Made by a program: the position numbers and the translations under genes
Source: JAZNGX01 sp045576675
GTDB taxonomy: Bacteria; Bacillota; Clostridia; Monoglobales; Firm-18
DNA: 19,896 nt
Reading direction: 5' to 3'
Assembly: GCA_045576675.1 (NCBI GenBank)
Contig: JAZNGX010000093.1
Span: forward strand, 1 to 19,896
Notes under the pieces: model-generated
Seen by the model: the letters and a program-made list of their open reading frames with translations, nothing else
What the model was told of the DNA's origin: nothing
Databases searched by the model: none
In this document: positions 15,412 through 19,896 of the stretch, piece after piece
Position numbering within the stretch: the first letter of the stretch is position 1
Layout: every line of letters starts with the position of its first letter

Positions 15412-16469
15412 TTTTTTATCTTCTCCGCATCAATTAAATTTGCATTTAAAAATTTATCTGCTTCAGTACAGGTTATAATAACCTGTGCATCCTTAATGTT
15501 ATTTAAAATATAGCTTTGCCTGTCACTGTCCAGCTCTGACAACACGTCATCAAGAAGAAGAACAGGCATTTCGCCAAAAAAGCTGTTTAACATATTAAGC
15601 TCTGCCATTTTTAAGGAAATTGCAGCAGTTCTCTGCTGTCCCTGACTTGCATATGTTTTAGTATCAATTTCATTTATGAAAATTTTAAAGTCATCTCTGT
15701 GACAGCCATTTAAAGTAACACCAAAACGCTTGTCCTTTTCAATGTTTTTATTAAGCTCATTTAAAAAGCAGCCGTAAATGTCACTTTCATCAGCTATATA
15801 AATTCCGCTTTTGTATTCAAGCCGCAGCTTGTCACCACAAATATCATTATGAACAAGGTCTGCCGCAGCTGACAGCTTTTCAATATAATTTTTTCTTATA
15901 TTATAAAGCATCGCTCCGCTTTGTGCCAGCTTTTCTGTCCAGATATCCAAAACGTCACTGTTCGGGTCATCCTTTAAAAGCTTGTTGCGTTGTTCTAAAA
16001 TCTGCGAATAATCAGAAAGAATTTTAAAATACTTTTTTCCGTAGCGGCACATTCCCATATCAACAGTTTTCCGTCTGTCCTTAGGTGAGCCTTTAACTAT
16101 TCTTAAATTTTCGGGGCAAAACATAACAACGTTCAAAAAACCCAAAAGGTCACTGGTTTTGTTAACTGAAACCTTATTGACTCTTATCTGCTTTTTTTTG
16201 TTTTTAAAAAGCCCTATTTCAATAGCTTTGTCTCTTCCGCCGCAGTTAACAGCGGCGGATATTTTCGCATTTTCCTTTTCAAACATTATAAGGTCATTTT
16301 CCAGGGCGTTTCTGTGAGACCGTGCATATGAAAGAAAATATATAGCTTCTAAAATATTTGTCTTTCCAATGCCGTTTGCACCATAAATTACGTTTGTTCC
16401 CTTTGAAAATTCTATGCTTCCAAATTCATAATTTCTGAAATTATATAACAAAAGCTTATTAACATACAT
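15396..16469 (-). CDS. recF: DNA replication and repair protein RecF
   Basis: RecF is an SMC-like ATPase that loads RecA at gaps and ds/ssDNA junctions with RecO and RecR. The 357 residues from the chosen start show Walker A GANGIGKT (30-37) followed by NILEAIYFLSYARSHR, the signature SQGQQRT (275-281) and Walker B VLLLDDVLSELD (from 303). I chose the ATG at 16467-16469 (MYVNKLLLYNFRNYE), which matches the usual RecF N terminus and has GGAGA 11 nt upstream. An ATG 30 nt earlier (16499) would add MKLNLETANF, has no good binding site and overlaps yaaA further. With the chosen start the overlap with yaaA is 11 nt. Confidence 0.95.
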   Translation of the reverse strand: MYVNKLLLYNFRNYEFGSIEFSKGTNVIYGANGIGKTNILEAIYFLSYARSHRNALENDLIMFEKENAKISAAVNCGGRDKAIEIGLFKNKKKQIRVNKVSVNKTSDLLGFLNVVMFCPENLRIVKGSPKDRRKTVDMGMCRYGKKYFKILSDYSQILEQRNKLLKDDPNSDVLDIWTEKLAQSGAMLYNIRKNYIEKLSAAADLVHNDICGDKLRLEYKSGIYIADESDIYGCFLNELNKNIEKDKRFGVTLNGCHRDDFKIFINEIDTKTYASQGQQRTAAISLKMAELNMLNSFFGEMPVLLLDDVLSELDSDRQSYILNNIKDAQVIITCTEADKFLNANLIDAEKIKKCSYI

Positions 16470-16695
16470 AAAATTTGCTGTCTCCAAATTTAACTTCATC
16501 GCCCGGTCTTAGCTTTTTACCTCGCATAGTGCAGATTTCACCGTTAACAAAAACGTCTCCGTTTAAAATCATATCCTTTGCAAAGCTTCCGCTGTCTGCT
16601 ATTCCGCAGAATTTTAAAAACTGATCAAGCTTTATATATTCAGTTGTAATTTCTATTTTTTGTGCCGTAACGGCAGTAGCCTTTAATCTTCTCAT
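16459..16695 (-). CDS. yaaA: S4-domain RNA-binding protein YaaA
   Basis: This is a 78-residue S4 fold seen between dnaN and recF in many Firmicutes. The core reads TTEYIKLDQFLKFCGIADSG (17-36), then GDVFVNGEICTMRGKKLRPGD (46-66). In B. subtilis the homologue has been linked to ribosome assembly (also called RlbA). Compared with usual family members there are about ten extra N-terminal residues (MRRLKATAVT); no ATG, GTG or TTG lies closer to the conserved core. The ATG overlaps the dnaN stop by 4 nt (ATGA) and has no strong binding site, so it depends on coupling to dnaN translation. Confidence 0.9.
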   Translation of the reverse strand: MRRLKATAVTAQKIEITTEYIKLDQFLKFCGIADSGSFAKDMILNGDVFVNGEICTMRGKKLRPGDEVKFGDSKFYVC

Positions 16696-17813
16696 AGCAT
16701 TAACGGTAAAACAAGATATTTATAAGCATCGCCTGAAACAGGTGTAATCAGACACGGCTTCATACCGCCGTTGAATGACATTGTAATCTCATCTGAATCA
16801 ACTGCTTTTAAGGCATCAAGCAAATATCTGTTGTTAAATCCAATTTTTACATTTTCACCAACCATATCAACAGGAATTAATTCCTTAACATGGCCTGCAC
16901 TTGTTTCACAGTCTATTTTTATCTCACCGTCTGCAATATCAAGCACCATAGGTGATTTTCCTATTTCATTAATAATAACAAGTGATGCACGTTCAACTGC
17001 TGATAATAATTCTCTGCCTGAAACCTTAACAGTTGTTGTATTTTCTGTAGGAATAATTTTATTGTAATCAATAAAATCACCTTCAATTGTTCGGCAAACG
17101 AAAAGTACGTTTGAAAACTCGAAGCGTGCATTTTTTGCTGATGCAAAAATTCTTATTTCTTCGTCACTGTCATCAATAACCTTCGTAAGCTCAGTTAACG
17201 ATTTTGCAGGAATTATAACACCAACGTTCGGATACTGACTGTCTATAGTAATATTTTCTGAATTTATTTTACGAAGAGCAAGTCTGTGACCGTCAACACC
17301 AATCATTTTTGCAGCACCGTTTTCAGCCTCTAAGTAACAACCGCTTAAAATAATGTTGGGGCTTGAAACAGAGGTAGCATAATAAGTATGTCTTATAAGC
17401 TCTTTAATCTGCTTTTGTGTCATAGTTATGCAGAAATTATCTCCTGTAACACTTCTTTGAATGTCAGGAAAATCGTCAGGTGAAATACCTGTGATTTTAA
17501 ACTTGGAATTTCCGCACTTTAAGTTAAGCAAATTGTTTTCAACGCAGTTAAATGTAACAATATCTCCTGAAAATTTGTTGATAATGTCACCAAATAATCT
17601 TGAATTAACAACAACTGCACCTTCCTTGTCAACGCTTGCTTCGATAACACATTCTATGCCTATTTCCAAGTTGTTGCCTGTTAATATAATTTTGTTTCCG
17701 TCTGTTTTAATAAGTATGCCTTCTAAAACAGTCATATTTGAATGTGAAGCAACTGCTTTCTGAACTGTGCTGATAGCTTCACTTAAAGAAATTCTGTCAC
17801 AACTGAAAATCAT
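16692..17813 (-). CDS. dnaN: DNA polymerase III beta subunit (sliding clamp)
   Basis: The clamp dimer encircles DNA and holds the replicative polymerase and many other partners. The 373 residues are the normal length, made of three repeated clamp folds. Recognisable segments are MIFSCDRISLSEAI at the start, a central GVDGHRLALRKI, and the C-terminal LVLPLML, which sits in the partner-binding groove region. AAGGAGAG is 7 nt before the ATG. It follows the origin spacer and heads the tightly overlapping run yaaA-recF-remB-gyrB-gyrA. Confidence 0.96.
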   Translation of the reverse strand: MIFSCDRISLSEAISTVQKAVASHSNMTVLEGILIKTDGNKIILTGNNLEIGIECVIEASVDKEGAVVVNSRLFGDIINKFSGDIVTFNCVENNLLNLKCGNSKFKITGISPDDFPDIQRSVTGDNFCITMTQKQIKELIRHTYYATSVSSPNIILSGCYLEAENGAAKMIGVDGHRLALRKINSENITIDSQYPNVGVIIPAKSLTELTKVIDDSDEEIRIFASAKNARFEFSNVLFVCRTIEGDFIDYNKIIPTENTTTVKVSGRELLSAVERASLVIINEIGKSPMVLDIADGEIKIDCETSAGHVKELIPVDMVGENVKIGFNNRYLLDALKAVDSDEITMSFNGGMKPCLITPVSGDAYKYLVLPLML

Positions 17814-17826
17814 TTTTTTTCTCTCC

Positions 17827-17877
17827 TTTATTAAAAATAAAATAATATATATTTTTAGTAGTAATAGTTATAGGTGC
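17827..17877 (-). other. Candidate DnaA-trio and unwinding element of oriC
   Basis: Read in dnaA sense, two tandem box-like 9-mers (17895 down to 17878) are followed by a short GC-richer GCACC (17877-17873). Next comes TATAACTATTACTACTA (17872-17856), whose complement is TAG TAG TAA TAG TTA TA. Then comes a 31-bp stretch with no G or C (17827-17857). This box, GC spacer, 3'-GAT-5' triplets, A/T tract order is the basal unwinding system described for B. subtilis oriC, at the same place before dnaN. Confidence 0.65.
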
Positions 17878-17895
17878 TGTTAATCCTGTTAACAA
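17867..17895 (-). promoter_or_regulatory. Possible dnaN promoter overlapping the origin element
   Basis: TTGTTA (17890-17895) and TATAAC (17867-17872) lie 17 bp apart on the minus strand, giving a leader of about 45 nt to dnaN. The same bases form the box pair and the start of the triplet run, so the match may be incidental. Confidence 0.35.
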
Positions 17896-18206
17896 GCTTT
17901 AAACCCTATGTGGCTGTAGGCTTAAAGCCTGATAAAAAGATTGTTTATAAAAAATATTTTTGTAAACAGTTTTAACAGGTAAATTTAAAAAATATCTGTT
18001 TTAACAATTCTTTGAAAGTTATTATATGTTGATAATAATAATTGTGTTAATAACTTTATTTTTTTATTTTTATTGTGTAAAAATTGTCAAATTAATATTT
18101 AACAGCTTGTTTAAAAAACTTAAAAATACTGATATATAAGTCTTTTTACCTGTTGATAAAGTTGATAAAACTGTTGATAAGTATGTTGAAATGCTTTAAA
18201 AATACT

Positions 18207-19553
18207 CTATTCGTCATCATTCGATATATTTTTTATAAGCTCCTTTACATTGTTCATAACTGTAAGGTCACTTTCCATTTCCTCTTTAATTTTGTTTATG
18301 TTATGTAAAACCGTTGCGTGATTTCTTCCGCCAAAGGCTTTACCTATTTCGGGAAATGAAAGCTGTGTAAGCTCACGGCATATATACATTGCAATCTGAC
18401 GCGGATATGAATAAATTTTATCTCGCTTTGAGCTGATAAGTGTTTCATTTTTTAAATTAAAATGCTTTTCAACCTCTTTGATGATATATTCAGCATCAAT
18501 TTTTCTTCGCTGTGAGCCGACAAAATAATTTTTTAAAATCTTGTCCGCAGTGTCTATATCAATATCTTTTTTAGAAATATCACTGTATGCAATAATTGTT
18601 TTTATCGCACCCTCAAGCTCTCTTATGTTTGACTTAATCTGCTTTGCAACAAGGTCAAATATATCCTCAGGAATTTTTCCTGTAAAGTTATTAAGAGTAA
18701 CCTTTGAATGTAATATAGCCATTCGGGTTTCATAATCGGGTGGCTGAATATCTGTCATAAGTCCGCCTGAAAGTCGTGTTCTTAAACGCTCCTCTAAAGG
18801 ATTAATATCCTTTGGCGGGCGGTCAGACGTAAGAACAATCTGCTTTTTCTGTGCAATAAGCTCATTGAAGGTGTGGAAAAATTCTTCCTGAATACCTTCC
18901 TTGCCTGCAAAAAACTGAATATCGTCAAGCAACAAAATATCAATTTTTCTGAACTTGTCACGGAATTTTGCCATATTTTCATGTTTAATTGACCTGATAA
19001 AAGTATTGACAAAATTTTCAGAAGTAATATACAAAACCTTTTTGTTTGGATATTTTCTTATTACTTCGTTTCCGACTGCGTGCAAAAGATGAGTTTTTCC
19101 AAGTCCGCTTCCGCCGTAAATAAGAAGAGGATTGTAACTGTCCCTTGCTTCTTCATTCTGTGCGATAGCATATGCAACGGAATATGCAAATTCATTGTTT
19201 TTTCCCACAATATAATTGTCAAAAATAAATTTTGGGTTTAAATTGTATTCCTCACTAAGCCCCTCTTCAGGCTGAGCAGGAATATCGTTATGAATTTCTT
19301 CGGTAATTTCTTCTTCAACAAGAATTTTAACACTCATCGGGCGTTTGAACACTTTGATTATTGCTTCAACAGTCTGTTGTTCATACATTCCGTACATATC
19401 CCTTATGATGTCGTGTATAACGCTGAGGTAAATAGTATTGTCTTTAACATATAAAAGCTTTAAGTTATCAAAAAATGACATAAAGCCTGCCTCTGAAATC
19501 TGAGGTCTTATATATTCCAATACCTCTCCCCAAAGCTCTGCATCTGTTTTCAT
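18207..19553 (-). CDS. dnaA: Chromosomal replication initiator protein DnaA
   Basis: DnaA binds origin boxes, oligomerises with ATP and opens the duplex. The 448 residues show domain I (1-80), a short acidic linker (domain II, about 81-105), the AAA+ domain with GGSGLGKT (147-154) and LLLDDIQFF (Walker B, about 207-215), and domain IV with the signature FGGRNHATVLHNI (407-419). Compared with E. coli, Arg399 is kept (R377) and Pro423 is kept (P401), but Leu422, Asp433 and Thr435 become F400, N411 and A413. A purine-rich AAAGGA lies 13 nt before the ATG, a little far, so initiation may be weak or regulated. Confidence 0.97.
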   Translation of the reverse strand: MKTDAELWGEVLEYIRPQISEAGFMSFFDNLKLLYVKDNTIYLSVIHDIIRDMYGMYEQQTVEAIIKVFKRPMSVKILVEEEITEEIHNDIPAQPEEGLSEEYNLNPKFIFDNYIVGKNNEFAYSVAYAIAQNEEARDSYNPLLIYGGSGLGKTHLLHAVGNEVIRKYPNKKVLYITSENFVNTFIRSIKHENMAKFRDKFRKIDILLLDDIQFFAGKEGIQEEFFHTFNELIAQKKQIVLTSDRPPKDINPLEERLRTRLSGGLMTDIQPPDYETRMAILHSKVTLNNFTGKIPEDIFDLVAKQIKSNIRELEGAIKTIIAYSDISKKDIDIDTADKILKNYFVGSQRRKIDAEYIIKEVEKHFNLKNETLISSKRDKIYSYPRQIAMYICRELTQLSFPEIGKAFGGRNHATVLHNINKIKEEMESDLTVMNNVKELIKNISNDDE

Positions 19554-19625
19554 TTACTTATTTCTTTCCTTTCGTATATATTAATGTAGAAAGTGGGTAT
19601 TTTTTAATTTTAAGCAAAATATTTC

Positions 19626-19634
19626 AGTGTATAA
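19626..19634 (-). promoter_or_regulatory. DnaA-box-like site in the dnaA leader
   Basis: TTATACACT (minus strand) differs from TTATNCACA only at the last base. It lies between the predicted dnaA start of transcription and the dnaA gene, where DnaA could repress its own gene. A single imperfect match in A/T-rich DNA is weak evidence. Confidence 0.35.
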
Positions 19635-19647
19635 TTATTTGATATTA

Positions 19648-19676
19648 ATTATAACACAAAGTTTGAAATTTTACAA
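19648..19676 (-). promoter_or_regulatory. Sigma-A promoter of dnaA
   Basis: TTGTAA (19671-19676) and a perfect TATAAT (19648-19653) are separated by 17 bp, with a TG before the -10 (TGTTATAAT). The start of transcription would be near 19641, giving a leader of about 88 nt to dnaA. Confidence 0.75.
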
Positions 19677-19704
19677 GTATATAAATAAATAATTTGAGTA
19701 TAAT
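19677..19704 (+). promoter_or_regulatory. Possible promoter of the SpoIID-family gene
   Basis: A TATAAT (19699-19704) precedes the gene, but no sigma-A -35 is found 17 bp upstream. GTATAT at 19677-19682 with a short spacer to GAGTATAAT faintly resembles the sporulation sigma-E pattern, which controls spoIID in Bacillus. It stands back to back with the dnaA -35 element. Confidence 0.3.
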
Positions 19705-19726
19705 TTAACAAAAGGAGTGTTGCATT

Positions 19727-19896
19727 ATGAAAAAAATAATTTTAAGCTATGTTTTATCGCTTTTTTTCCTTTTAACAGGGCTGTATATTACCTCAACTGT
19801 ACATAAAAATGAGCAGGTTAAAACTGTCCGTGTGCTTTGTAACGGTGAAGTTTTAAATATGCCTGCAGAAGAATATGTCTTAGGCGTGGTTTGCGG
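19727..19896 (+). CDS. SpoIID/LytB-domain protein, N-terminal part (runs off the window)
   Basis: Only the first 56 codons are present. Residues 1-22 are a hydrophobic signal or membrane anchor (MKKIILSYVLSLFFLLTGLY). VRVLCNGEVLNMPAEEYVLGVV (35-56) matches the start of the SpoIID/LytB domain, whose members include SpoIID, a lytic transglycosylase that cuts peptidoglycan during forespore engulfment. AAAGGAG is 9 nt upstream of the ATG. It is divergent from dnaA and on the leading strand of the other replichore. Whether it is SpoIID itself or another family member cannot be settled from this fragment. Confidence 0.75.
   Translation, partial: MKKIILSYVLSLFFLLTGLYITSTVHKNEQVKTVRVLCNGEVLNMPAEEYVLGVVC

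Larger units (their letters stand above)
17814..18206. other. oriC: Probable replication origin (oriC) in the dnaA-dnaN spacer
   Basis: This 393-bp gene-free spacer is very A/T-rich and holds nine 9-mers resembling DnaA boxes, all in the same direction (dnaA sense). They are ATTTCAACA (18184-18192), TTATCAACA (18172-18180), TTATCAACT (18160-18168), TTATCAACA (18151-18159), TTATTAACA (18045-18053), TTATCAACA (18027-18035), TTATAAACA (17942-17950), TTGTTAACA (17887-17895) and GGATTAACA (17878-17886). I see no TTATCCACA here. A hairpin with 7-bp arms (17896-17902 with 17922-17928) stands beside the last pair. The change of gene direction between dnaA and the SpoIID-family gene fits an origin here. 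Exact extent is inferred. Confidence 0.82.

Overview
This window is the replication-origin region of a low-GC, spore-forming Firmicute, most likely an anaerobic clostridium (class Clostridia; my impression is an Oscillospiraceae/Ruminococcaceae-like lineage). The call rests on A/T-rich intergenic DNA, strong AGGAGG-type ribosome binding sites, the order dnaA-dnaN-yaaA-recF-remB-gyrB-gyrA, a clostridial-style GyrB motif (PLWGKM), and a SpoIID-like gene next to dnaA.

Layout, left to right. At 1-1072 (+) lies aroF (DAHP synthase) behind a terminator hairpin that looks like the 3' end of a transcription attenuator. It converges on serS across a bidirectional terminator. From 1232 to 19553 every gene is on the minus strand, so transcription runs leftward from dnaA. 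In order of transcription: dnaA, the origin spacer, dnaN, yaaA (S4 protein), recF, remB, gyrB, gyrA, a membrane-anchored hypothetical protein, a polytopic membrane protein, a stand-alone MetH reactivation protein, metH without its reactivation domain, birA (ligase only), a pair of parS sites, parA, parB, a membrane/coiled-coil hypothetical protein, and serS. At 19727 a divergent SpoIID-family gene starts the other replichore and runs off the window.

Functional themes. (1) Initiation and segregation: the 393-bp dnaA-dnaN spacer holds a cluster of TTATCAACA-type DnaA boxes, a TAG/TAA triplet run resembling the DnaA-trio of Bacillus subtilis, and a 31-bp pure A/T tract. About 13 kb away are parAB and two perfect 16-bp parS palindromes. 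(2) Replication enzymes (clamp, RecF, gyrase) are packed with short overlaps that suggest translational coupling. (3) A one-carbon/cofactor block (reactivation protein, MetH, BirA) is inserted between gyrA and parAB, where many Firmicutes have other genes.

The most interesting points are a DnaA whose DNA-reading residues differ from the E. coli set alongside a box set that differs from TTATCCACA, a probable DnaA-trio unwinding element that doubles as a possible dnaN promoter, a parS site that is also a well-formed intrinsic terminator, and an attenuator-like hairpin at the aroF start. No CRISPR array, transposon, tRNA or rRNA was seen.
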